Source: Sphingomonas sp. 1F27F7B (GTDB taxonomy: Bacteria; Pseudomonadota; Alphaproteobacteria; Sphingomonadales; Sphingomonadaceae). From it: a stretch of DNA of 49,018 nucleotides. The notes under the pieces were generated by a model that worked only from the letters and a program-made list of their open reading frames with translations, was not told where the DNA came from and did not search any database. Below are positions 42,516 to 49,018 of the stretch, piece after piece; within the stretch, counting starts at the first letter, position 1; each line of letters begins with the position of its first letter. Location of the stretch: the NCBI RefSeq assembly GCF_005503355.1, contig NZ_SCMK01000031.1, positions 1-49,018 on the forward strand, in the 5' to 3' direction. The translations under genes and the position numbers were made by a program.

Positions 42516-42548
42516 AGCATGACGAAGGGCATTTGGAGGGGAGGAGGC

Positions 42549-43442
42549 TCAGCCCTGCATCCGCGCTCGCACCGCGTCGATGTCCGCCGCCGCATGCCGT
42601 TCCGGCACGCGCTGGTCTTCCGGCCCCGTGCCGCGATTGACCAGCCGGCCGCGCTGGACGGGCTCGCGCGCGGCCACTTCGGCGGCCCAGCGGTTGAAGT
42701 GGGTATATTCGGCGGCGTTCAGGAACTCGGCCGCACCGGCATAGGCGTCGCCGCGCGCCACGCCGCCATACCAGGGCCAGATCGCCATGTCCGCGATCGT
42801 ATAGTCGTCGCCCGCCATGTAGCGGTTGCGTGCCAGATGCGTGTCGAGCACGTGGAGCTGGCGCTTCACTTCCATCGCATAGCGGTTGATCGCATATTCG
42901 ATCTTGTAGGGCGCATAGACGAAGAAATGGCCGAAGCCGCCGCCCAGGAAGGGCGCCGACCCCATCTGCCACATCAGCCAGCTCATCGTCGCCGCGCGCT
43001 TCGCCGGATCGGTCGGCAGGAAGGCGCCGAACTTCTCGGCGAGATAGACCAGGATCGCGCCGCTCTCGAACACGCGGATCGCCGGATCGGCCGAATGGTC
43101 GACCATCGCCGGGATCTTCGAGTTCGGGTTGATCTCGACGAAGCCGCTGCCGAACTGATCGCCTTCGCCGATGTTGATCTTCCACGCGTCATACTCGGCT
43201 CCGGCATGGCCGGCGGCGAGCAGCTCCTCGAGCAGGATCGTCACCTTCTGCCCGTTGGGGGTGCCGAGCGAATAGAGCTGGATCGGATGCCTGCCGACCG
43301 GCAGCGCCTTTTCGTGCGTCGCGCCCGAGACCGGCCGGTTGATGTTGGCGAACTGGCCGCCGCTCGGCTGCTCCCAGGTCCATATCCGGGGCGGGACATA
43401 GCCGGCGGGCAGGTTGTTCGCGGGGTCTTGGGCATCGGCCAT
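42549..43442 (-). CDS. YghU-like glutathione S-transferase / disulfide-bond oxidoreductase
   Basis: 297 residues, slightly longer than YghU (about 288). An N-terminal extension (NLPAGYVPPRIWTWEQPSGGQFANINRPVSGATHEKALPVG) leads into the thioredoxin-like domain (IQLYSLGTPNGQKVTILLEELL) with INPNSKIPAMVDH and the C-terminal all-helical domain. YghU-like enzymes have glutathione-dependent disulfide reductase and peroxidase activity. The residue N in TPNGQK is the likely GSH contact. It is a single gene. Confidence 0.9.
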   Translation of the reverse strand: MADAQDPANNLPAGYVPPRIWTWEQPSGGQFANINRPVSGATHEKALPVGRHPIQLYSLGTPNGQKVTILLEELLAAGHAGAEYDAWKINIGEGDQFGSGFVEINPNSKIPAMVDHSADPAIRVFESGAILVYLAEKFGAFLPTDPAKRAATMSWLMWQMGSAPFLGGGFGHFFVYAPYKIEYAINRYAMEVKRQLHVLDTHLARNRYMAGDDYTIADMAIWPWYGGVARGDAYAGAAEFLNAAEYTHFNRWAAEVAAREPVQRGRLVNRGTGPEDQRVPERHAAADIDAVRARMQG

Positions 43443-43528
43443 ATCGGAAGTCTCCCTGGGGAAGGCGGTTGCCGCGGCGATGTAGGAACGGCCGGAGAAC
43501 TTGCCAGCCCCCCGGCGACGGCCCGCGC

Positions 43529-44182
43529 TCAGGCGAAGACCTCCTCAAGCTCCTGCGGCTCTTCGCGGGTCACCAGCGTGTAGATTGCAAGCGCGAGGAA
43601 CCAGGTGAGCAGCATCGAGGCAAAGGCGGCCAGGTTGCTGACGAGGGATGGCATCAGCGGCGCCGGGCCGAAAGCGGTCGCGGCAATGCCATCCAGGATG
43701 AGCGAGACGATCAGTCCCGATCCCACCAGCACGAGCGCGGCGCAGGTCGGCGGGACGATATCGCGTGTCTGCTGCCAGCTCCGCCGCATCGCCTCCCGCA
43801 TCGTCGCGCCCCGGACGATCACGTGCGGCACTGCGATCGACCAGCGCGCAAGCAGGTACAGGCCCGGCAGGACGAGCAGGACGAAGCCGATCGCGATGGC
43901 GAGGCCCGAGACGATGCCGAGCAGCACATAGCTGGCTGCGCGGCCGGGAACCCCCTCCGCGCGCATCACGCCGGCTCGGCGCGCCGCCCTGGACGTGACG
44001 ATGAACTGGGCGAAGGTACTGATGATGCTGCCGACGAAGGCGAAATTGCCGCCGCCGGGTGCGGTGCTCAGCATGGTCATCGGCAGCGCCATGCCCAGCC
44101 AGGCGATGAGGGCCGTGACCGGCGTCAGCCGCAGCATCTCGCCCGTCCGGCGCAGGATCATGGCCGTATCGATGCGTTCCAT
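43529..44182 (-). CDS. Multispan membrane protein downstream of dprA
   Basis: 217 residues with about five to six membrane segments and interspersed basic loops. AWLGMALPMTML, the paired SYVLLGIVSGLAIAIGFVLLVLPGLYLLARW and the glycine-rich TM6 region recall the glycerophosphodiester-phosphodiesterase membrane-domain family, but no enzyme domain is fused here. ATG 44182 has GGGGGAAAG upstream and is 9 bp after the dprA stop, so it is the third gene of the plsY-dprA operon. Function unknown. Confidence 0.72.
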   Translation of the reverse strand: MERIDTAMILRRTGEMLRLTPVTALIAWLGMALPMTMLSTAPGGGNFAFVGSIISTFAQFIVTSRAARRAGVMRAEGVPGRAASYVLLGIVSGLAIAIGFVLLVLPGLYLLARWSIAVPHVIVRGATMREAMRRSWQQTRDIVPPTCAALVLVGSGLIVSLILDGIAATAFGPAPLMPSLVSNLAAFASMLLTWFLALAIYTLVTREEPQELEEVFA

Positions 44183-44191
44183 CTTTCCCCC

Positions 44192-45274
44192 TCAGCTGCG
44201 CAGCGAAATCCGGCCCCCCGCGTGCCGCTCCAGCCGCCCGGCCAGTTCGAGTTCGAGCAGCGCCGTCTGCACCACCGCCGGAACCAGGCCCGATTGCCGG
44301 AGCAGCTCGTCCACGCTCACGGGTGTCGGGCCGAGCAGCCCGGCCACTGCGCGGCGATCGGCATCGCTCGCATCCTCGGGCGGCGGCGCTTGCCAGCCGC
44401 GCGCCGGCGTCCGGACCGTGCGCGGGTCGATCGGGCGGATCGATTCCAATATGTCGTCCACGCCTTGCACCAATGTCGCGCCCTCGCGGATCAGCAGGTT
44501 GCAGCCCTGCGCGCGCGGATCGAGCGGCGAGCCGGGTACCGCCATCACGTCGCGCCCCGCTTCATTGGCGATGCGCGCGGTGATCAGCGATCCCGATCGC
44601 GGTGCCGCCTCCACCACCACCGTGCCGAGCGCGAGGCCCGCGATGATCCGGTTGCGCGAGGGGAAGAAGCGAGCGAGGGGCTCGGTGCCCGGCGGCTGCT
44701 CCGCGAGCAACAGGCCTTCGCGGGCCACGCGTTCCTGCAACTCGGCATTTTCGGGCGGGAAGGCGATGTCGATCCCGCTCGCGATCACGCCCACCGTGCC
44801 CTGGCCGATCGATCCGATATGCGCGGCGGTGTCGATCCCGCGCGCCAGCCCGGAGACCACGGTCACGCCCGCCTCGCCCAGCCCGAGCGCGATCTGCCGG
44901 GCGAAACGGCAGGCCGCGGCCGAAGCATTGCGCGCGCCGACGATGGCGACGGTCGCGCGCTGCAGCAGCTCCGTTCGCCCGCGCAGGATCAGTGCCGGCG
45001 GAGCGGTTTCCAGCTCGGCGAGCAGCGGGGGATAGGCTGGCTCGCCCAGGAACAGGTAATGTGCGCCCAGCCGCTCGACGGCGGCGATCTCGCGCCGCAC
45101 CGCCGCCGGATCGGCGACCACCGGCGCCCGCCCGCCGCCGCGCGCGGCCAGCATCGGCAAGGCGTCGAGCGCCGCCTCGGCGCTGCCGAAGCGGGCGATG
45201 AGCTGGGCATAGGTGACCGGGCCGATATTGGCGGAGCGCAGCAGCCTTAGCCGTGCCTCGCGCGTGTCAGTCAC
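44192..45274 (-). CDS. dprA: DNA-processing protein A (natural transformation)
   Basis: 360 residues from GTG 45274, whose GTGACTGA overlaps the plsY stop by 8 nt. DprA loads RecA onto incoming single-stranded DNA. N-terminal helical domain, then the Rossmann/DprA core with VAIVGARNASAAACRFARQIALGLGEAGVTVVSGLARGIDTAAH and a C-terminal winged-helix (about 300-360: RRAVAGLLGPTPVSVDELLRQSGLVPAVVQTALLELELAG). Residues typical of the fold are present. The neighbours do not include other competence genes. Confidence 0.94.
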   Translation of the reverse strand: MTDTREARLRLLRSANIGPVTYAQLIARFGSAEAALDALPMLAARGGGRAPVVADPAAVRREIAAVERLGAHYLFLGEPAYPPLLAELETAPPALILRGRTELLQRATVAIVGARNASAAACRFARQIALGLGEAGVTVVSGLARGIDTAAHIGSIGQGTVGVIASGIDIAFPPENAELQERVAREGLLLAEQPPGTEPLARFFPSRNRIIAGLALGTVVVEAAPRSGSLITARIANEAGRDVMAVPGSPLDPRAQGCNLLIREGATLVQGVDDILESIRPIDPRTVRTPARGWQAPPPEDASDADRRAVAGLLGPTPVSVDELLRQSGLVPAVVQTALLELELAGRLERHAGGRISLRS

Positions 45275-45869
45275 GTTTCTTCCCGATGCGGGGTTCGGTG
45301 CCGTTCAGCAGGCGATCGATGTTGGCGCGGTGCTTCCACAGCACGATCATCGCCAGTGCGAGCAGCATCAGCACCAGGTCGATCCGCCCGAAAAAGGCGG
45401 CGCTCACCGGCGCGCTGATCGCCGCGCTCATCCCCGCGAGCGAGGAGATGCGCAGCACCGCCAGCAGCCCGAGCCAGACGACCGCGAACACGATCGCCGA
45501 GGGCCAGTGCAGCGCGAGCACCACGCCCATCATCGTCGCCACGCCCTTGCCGCCGTTGAAGCGCAGCCACACCGGGTAGCAATGGCCGATGAACGCGGCG
45601 AGCCCGCCCAGCACGCCGCCGCCCGGCAGCAGTCGGCCGGCGATCCATACCGCGGCGGCGCCCTTGGCGAGGTCGAGCAGCAGCGTCGCCGCCGCCAGCC
45701 CCTTGCGTCCGGTGCGCAGCACGTTGGTCGCGCCGATATTGCCCGAGCCGATCTGGCGCAGGTCGCCGGCGCCGAAGAAGCGGGTGAGCAGCAGCCCGAA
45801 CGGAATCGAGCCCAGCAGATAGCCGAGCAGCAGGACGCCAATCGGGGCGATGGCAGTATCGAAAGTCAA
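45267..45869 (-). CDS. plsY: Glycerol-3-phosphate acyltransferase (acyl-phosphate dependent)
   Basis: 200 residues from TTG 45869, with GGGGGAG six nt upstream. Five-helix inner-membrane enzyme that acylates sn-glycerol-3-phosphate from acyl-phosphate, the first step of phospholipid synthesis. The three conserved motifs are visible: LLGSIPFGLLLTRFFG, IGSGNIGATNVLR and WLRFNGGKGVATMMG. It heads the plsY-dprA-membrane-protein operon and is divergent from murI (252 bp apart). Confidence 0.95.
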   Translation of the reverse strand: MTFDTAIAPIGVLLLGYLLGSIPFGLLLTRFFGAGDLRQIGSGNIGATNVLRTGRKGLAAATLLLDLAKGAAAVWIAGRLLPGGGVLGGLAAFIGHCYPVWLRFNGGKGVATMMGVVLALHWPSAIVFAVVWLGLLAVLRISSLAGMSAAISAPVSAAFFGRIDLVLMLLALAMIVLWKHRANIDRLLNGTEPRIGKKRD

Positions 45870-46121
45870 GACGGCTCCCCCATTCGGCCGCCAACATAAT
45901 GGCTGGCTCCGGCCGTGCAATGTGGATGGGGTACCAATCGCTCCGACTTGGGCGAAACTTGGCCTTGGTCCAGCGTCGCGCACCGGAGCGCGGGTGGGTA
46001 GTGTGCAGGTGCCGGACGAAAGGGTGCGGGCGGCGATCGCCGCACAGCCGATCCCCCTTGGGGGCGTTTCCGAAACTCGAGCGGTTGACGCTCACCCGCC
46101 GCGGAGCCATGCCCCGCCGCG

Positions 46122-46919
46122 ATGACCGACGATCGCCCCATCTTGTTCTTCGATTCCGGCATGGGCGGCCTTTCGGTGCTGGCGCCCACTGCCGCGCTGC
46201 TGCCGCATGCCCCGCTCGTCTATGTCGCGGATTCGGCGGGCTTTCCCTATGGCACTCGCAGCGAGGGCGAGATCGCCGCGCGCGTGCCCGCGCTGCTCGG
46301 CCGCCTCGCCGAGCGCTATGATCCGCGCCTGATCGTCATTGCCTGCAACACTGCCTCCACGATCGCGCTCCAGCATGTCCGTGCCGCGCTCGACGTGCCG
46401 ATCGTCGGCACCGTGCCTGCGATCAAGCCCGCCGCCCTGCTCAGCGAGACGCGAGTGATCGGCGTGCTCGGGACCGAGGCGACCGTGCGCCAGCCTTATG
46501 TCGACGATCTTGCGGCACGCTTCGCCGGCGATTGTACCGTGCTGCGCCACGGCTCGGCCGAACTCGTCGAGATCGCGGAAGCCGCGCTGGAAGGCGTGCC
46601 CCCGATCCCGGCGCGGATGCGCGCGGTGCTCGCCGGGCTGTTCGGCCAGCCGAGTGGCGAGCGGATCGACGTGATCGTCAATGCCTGCACCCATTTCCCG
46701 CTGGTCGAGGCCGAGCTTGCCGCGGCCGCGCCGCATCCGGTGCGCTTCGTCGATGGCGGGCCCGGCATCGCCCGGCGAGTCGCGCACCTGACCCAGGGGC
46801 AGGCCTGGCCGGGGGCACCGGTGCCGGGGAGGGCGGTGTTCACGGCGCGCAGCGCGCGAACCGACATGCTGGCGCCCGCGCTGGCGCGGTACGGCCTGGT
46901 CGAGATCGAGTCGCTCTAG
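46122..46919 (+). CDS. murI: Glutamate racemase
   Basis: 265 residues. Cofactor-independent racemase that makes D-glutamate for peptidoglycan. Catalytic cysteines sit in VIACNTASTIALQHVR and IVNACTHFPLVEAEL; the phosphate/sulfate-like loop FFDSGMGGLSVLAP is at the N-terminus. The start is ATG 46122, with no strong Shine-Dalgarno close by. It ends 3 bp from a convergent small gene. Confidence 0.95.
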   Translation: MTDDRPILFFDSGMGGLSVLAPTAALLPHAPLVYVADSAGFPYGTRSEGEIAARVPALLGRLAERYDPRLIVIACNTASTIALQHVRAALDVPIVGTVPAIKPAALLSETRVIGVLGTEATVRQPYVDDLAARFAGDCTVLRHGSAELVEIAEAALEGVPPIPARMRAVLAGLFGQPSGERIDVIVNACTHFPLVEAELAAAAPHPVRFVDGGPGIARRVAHLTQGQAWPGAPVPGRAVFTARSARTDMLAPALARYGLVEIESL

Positions 46920-46922
46920 GCC

Positions 46923-47093
46923 TCAGGCCGGGATGCAGGGCGTAGCGACGACAGCGATGTCGCGCAGCCGTGCCGAATAGCGATCGGCCATTTCCAGATG
47001 GACGCGCCGCGCGGTCATGTCGTCGCTGCGTTCGGCATGCGCGCGCTCCTCGCGCTCGCGTCTGGCGAAATATTCCATGTCTCTGACGGTCAT
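46923..47093 (-). CDS. Small conserved helical protein of unknown function
   Basis: 56 residues: MTVRDMEYFARREREERAHA then ERSDDMTARRVHLEMADRYS and a C-terminal ARLRDIAVVATPCIPA. It is charged and helical throughout the first 45 residues, a type of small protein seen often in sphingomonads. ATG 47093, with GGAG about 10 nt upstream. No domain recognised. Confidence 0.7.
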   Translation of the reverse strand: MTVRDMEYFARREREERAHAERSDDMTARRVHLEMADRYSARLRDIAVVATPCIPA

Positions 47094-47330
47094 AGCCCTA
47101 TGCTCCGTATTCAGGCGGGGAGCGCGCTGGGTCTCTACAGCCGCGGGCCTGCTCGACAGCCGAGTCGCCCGCGGTGATTCCTGCTTACCACAAGTCGCGC
47201 CGTTCCGGCAGCAATCCCTATCGATTCCGGACCAAATGCGTCTTGTTCCCGGTCAAACGATCGATGCGCCGTTCCGGTTAGGCAATATGTCCAACTGGAA
47301 ATCGCCGGATTATGGCGATAGGAACGCAGG
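47094..47330 (+). promoter_or_regulatory. hemA upstream region with three GANTC sites
   Basis: GANTC occurs at 47162, 47176 and 47223 within 66 bp, suggesting CcrM/GcrA influence on hemA. No FNR-like TTGAT-N4-ATCAA or iron-box is recognised. Otherwise nothing else is seen in this stretch. Confidence 0.35.
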
Positions 47331-48572
47331 ATGCACAGCGCAGAGAGCCACGCGCCCGTCGACTATTCCCGGGTCTTCTCGTCCGCGATCGACCGGCTGC
47401 ACGCCGAGGGCCGCTACCGCGTCTTCATCGATATCCTGCGCAACAAGGGCATGTTCCCCAACGCGCGCTGCTTCGCCGGGCACAACGGCCCCAAGCCGAT
47501 CACGGTCTGGTGTTCGAACGACTATCTCGCGATGGGTCAGCATCCCAAGGTGATCGCGGCGATGGAGGAGGCCCTCCATGATGTCGGCGCCGGCTCCGGC
47601 GGCACGCGCAACATCGGCGGCAACACCCATTATCATATCGAGCTGGAGCACGAGCTCGCCGATCTCCACGGCAAGCAGGGCGCGCTGCTCTTCACTTCGG
47701 GCTATGTCTCGAACGAAGCGACGCTCTCCACGCTCGCCAAGATCCTGCCGGGCTGTATCGTCTATTCGGACGAGCTCAACCACGCCTCGATGATCGCGGG
47801 CATCCGCAATTCGGGCTGCGAGAAGCGTGTCTTCCGGCACAACGACCTGGCCCATCTCGAGGAACTGCTGGCGGCTGACGATCCCGCGGTGCCGAAGCTG
47901 ATCGCGTTCGAGAGCGTCTATTCGATGGACGCCGACATTGCGCCGATCGCCGCGATCTGCGACCTGGCCGACAAGTATAACGCCCTGACCTATCTCGACG
48001 AGGTCCATGCCGTCGGCATGTACGGCCTGCGCGGCGGCGGCATTTCGGAGCGCGACGGCGTGGCCGGGCGGCTGACAATCATCGAAGGCACGCTGGGCAA
48101 GGCGTTCGGCGTGATGGGCGGCTATATCGCGGCCGATCAGATGATCATCGACGTGATCCGCAGCTATGCGCCGGGCTTCATCTTCACCACCTCGCTCTCG
48201 CCCGTGCTCGTCGCCGGCGCGCTTGCCAGCGTGAAGCATCTCAAGGGCTCCACCGAGGAGCGCGAGGGCCAGCAGGCGGCAGCGGCGAAGCTCAAGGCGA
48301 TGATGGCCGATGCGGGCCTGCCGGTGATGCCGTCGACAACGCATATCGTGCCGCTGATGGTCGGCGATCCGGTCAAGGCCAAGAAGATCAGCGACGTCCT
48401 GCTCGCCGAGTACGGCGTCTATGTCCAGCCGATCAACTACCCCACCGTGCCCCGCGGCACCGAGCGGCTGCGTTTCACGCCCGGCCCGGCGCATGACGAG
48501 GCCATGATGCGCGAGCTGGTCGCGGCGCTGTTCGAGATCTGGGGCCGGCTGGAACTGCGGCGCGCGGCCTGA
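47331..48572 (+). CDS. hemA: 5-aminolevulinate synthase
   Basis: 413 residues. PLP alpha-oxoamine synthase that condenses succinyl-CoA with glycine, the one-step (Shemin) route to ALA typical of alphaproteobacteria. Shown by the N-terminal VFIDILRNKGMFPNARCF, WCSNDYLAMGQHPKV, GSGGTRNIGGNTHYH, YLDEVHAVGMYGLRGGGI, the PLP lysine in EGTLGKAFGVMGGYIAAD and the ending YVQPINYPTVPRGTERLRFTPGP. A small membrane-protein gene starts 1 bp after the stop. Confidence 0.97.
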   Translation: MHSAESHAPVDYSRVFSSAIDRLHAEGRYRVFIDILRNKGMFPNARCFAGHNGPKPITVWCSNDYLAMGQHPKVIAAMEEALHDVGAGSGGTRNIGGNTHYHIELEHELADLHGKQGALLFTSGYVSNEATLSTLAKILPGCIVYSDELNHASMIAGIRNSGCEKRVFRHNDLAHLEELLAADDPAVPKLIAFESVYSMDADIAPIAAICDLADKYNALTYLDEVHAVGMYGLRGGGISERDGVAGRLTIIEGTLGKAFGVMGGYIAADQMIIDVIRSYAPGFIFTTSLSPVLVAGALASVKHLKGSTEEREGQQAAAAKLKAMMADAGLPVMPSTTHIVPLMVGDPVKAKKISDVLLAEYGVYVQPINYPTVPRGTERLRFTPGPAHDEAMMRELVAALFEIWGRLELRRAA

Positions 48573-48573
48573 G

Positions 48574-48909
48574 GTGGCGGGAGCCCGCCGCCCGCGCTGG
48601 CTCTTCGTTCTGTGCTTCGTCGCGTGGATCGCCGTCTCGATCCTCTACTACGGCTCTGCCGCCCGAGCGCTTCTCGGCGCGGCCGGGTTGCTGTGCGTCC
48701 TGACCTTCAGTGAAGATTTCGCGCCCGACATGCGTCCGGCCTGGCGAGGCTATCTCCAGGTGGCAGCGGGATCGGCGTTTCTGGGATTGCTCCTGTTCAG
48801 CCTGGCGTTCAATCTCCTCTTCCTGATTCTCTGGGCGGCCGTGACCGGCTTCGGCTTCTTCTGGTTCTGGTATTGGGGGCGGACCGAGCCGCTGCCTCCT
48901 GAGCTCTAG
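48574..48909 (+). CDS. Small multispan membrane protein downstream of hemA
   Basis: 111 residues from GTG 48574, directly after the hemA stop, so likely cotranscribed. Four hydrophobic segments (about 9-28, 30-45, 60-80, 82-103), aromatic-rich at the end (FGFFWFWYWGRTEPLPPEL). No family recognised. The stop TAG at 48907 coincides with the CTAG target at which the IS5-family element begins. Confidence 0.65.
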   Translation: MAGARRPRWLFVLCFVAWIAVSILYYGSAARALLGAAGLLCVLTFSEDFAPDMRPAWRGYLQVAAGSAFLGLLLFSLAFNLLFLILWAAVTGFGFFWFWYWGRTEPLPPEL

Positions 48910-49018
48910 GGTCAGGACCCATTGATGTGAGAGGTGCGATCTGATTCAGGCTCCGCAAGGAGACTGACTGTGAGCAACCTGTACTGGCTGACGGACGAGC
49001 AAATGGCGCGGCTCGCGC
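48910..49018 (+). mobile_element. Left end of an IS5-family insertion sequence, cut by the window edge
   Basis: The sequence GGGTC-AG-GACCC at the CTAG after the upstream gene marks an inverted terminal repeat, followed by a short leader, AAGGAG and the transposase start. Target CTAG/TA is usual for the IS427 subgroup of IS5. Only the first 109 bp are in the window; the right end is beyond the edge. Confidence 0.7.
48970..49018 (+). CDS. IS5-family transposase, N-terminal fragment
   Basis: GTG 48970, preceded by AAGGAG eight nt upstream. The first 16 residues read MSNLYWLTDEQMARLA, which matches the start of many IS5-family DDE transposases. It is incomplete because of the window edge, so whether the transposase is intact is unknown. 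Confidence 0.75.
   Translation, partial: MSNLYWLTDEQMARLA

Overview
The window looks like a chromosomal segment of a GC-rich alphaproteobacterium, most likely a sphingomonad. The evidence is the high-GC coding style, a one-step 5-aminolevulinate synthase, a MipZ-type ParA ATPase, a DUF4403 protein, GANTC (CcrM-type) sites, and several small proteins that I recall as typical of sphingomonads. Gene content is mostly housekeeping, arranged in short operons. I see no rRNA, CRISPR array, prophage or plasmid functions. Genus assignment is inference.

Layout. 84-2925 (-): a tight MFS/HlyD drug-efflux pair. 3491-8209 (+): class Ia ribonucleotide reductase, nrdA and nrdB, separated by an SPFH-tail-like membrane protein, a reverse-strand DUF2171 gene and three small envelope genes that lead into nrdB. 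The nrdA leader is about 560 bp long and rich in GANTC sites and inverted repeats. 8266-8937 (-): an isolated AT-rich gene of unknown function. 9223-20967: an outer-membrane barrel protein, lipase, cytochrome c', oligopeptidase B, an MFS/LysR divergent pair, a TonB-like protein, a PLP-dependent amino-acid enzyme and aminopeptidase P. Oligopeptidase B is bracketed by a 22-bp tandem repeat and a MITE-like element. 21182-24273: tRNA-Thr and the bioF-bioD-bioA operon (-). 24915-30418 (+): a membrane protein followed by a six-gene formaldehyde/C1 operon (class III alcohol dehydrogenase, VOC protein, cupin, PurU, S-formylglutathione hydrolase, ferredoxin-reductase-like flavoprotein), preceded by a perfect AT-rich palindrome. 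30522-31140 (+): a small XRE regulator overlapping a membrane-protein gene, with twin palindromic operators around its promoter. 31170-37690: TraB/GumN protein, YagU-like protein, exonuclease, DUF1801, phosphomannomutase/phosphoglucomutase, J-domain protein, mipZ, panC and a Sel1 protein. 37691-46919: GNAT, topA, DUF4403 protein, YghU-type GST, plsY-dprA-membrane protein operon and murI. 46923-49018: a small reverse gene, hemA, a small membrane protein and the left end of an IS5-family element cut by the window edge.

How the genes work together. The clearest pathway is glutathione-dependent formaldehyde oxidation: FrmA-type dehydrogenase makes S-formylglutathione, and the hydrolase releases formate. 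PurU in the same operon also releases formate, from 10-formyl-THF. The flavoprotein suggests a link to an oxygenase that produces formaldehyde and is encoded elsewhere. The bio operon covers three steps of biotin synthesis but lacks bioB and bioC here. The RNR subunits both lack an ATP-cone, so transcriptional control may carry more weight; the GANTC-rich nrdA leader fits that idea.

The most unusual non-genic structures are: a 266-bp element at 14238-14503 with CTAG/TA flanks that splits an apparent MFS-oligopeptidase B operon; the AT-rich palindrome at 24879-24900; the paired CTGACA-N3-TGTCAG operators at 30424-30496; and the GANTC cluster upstream of nrdA.
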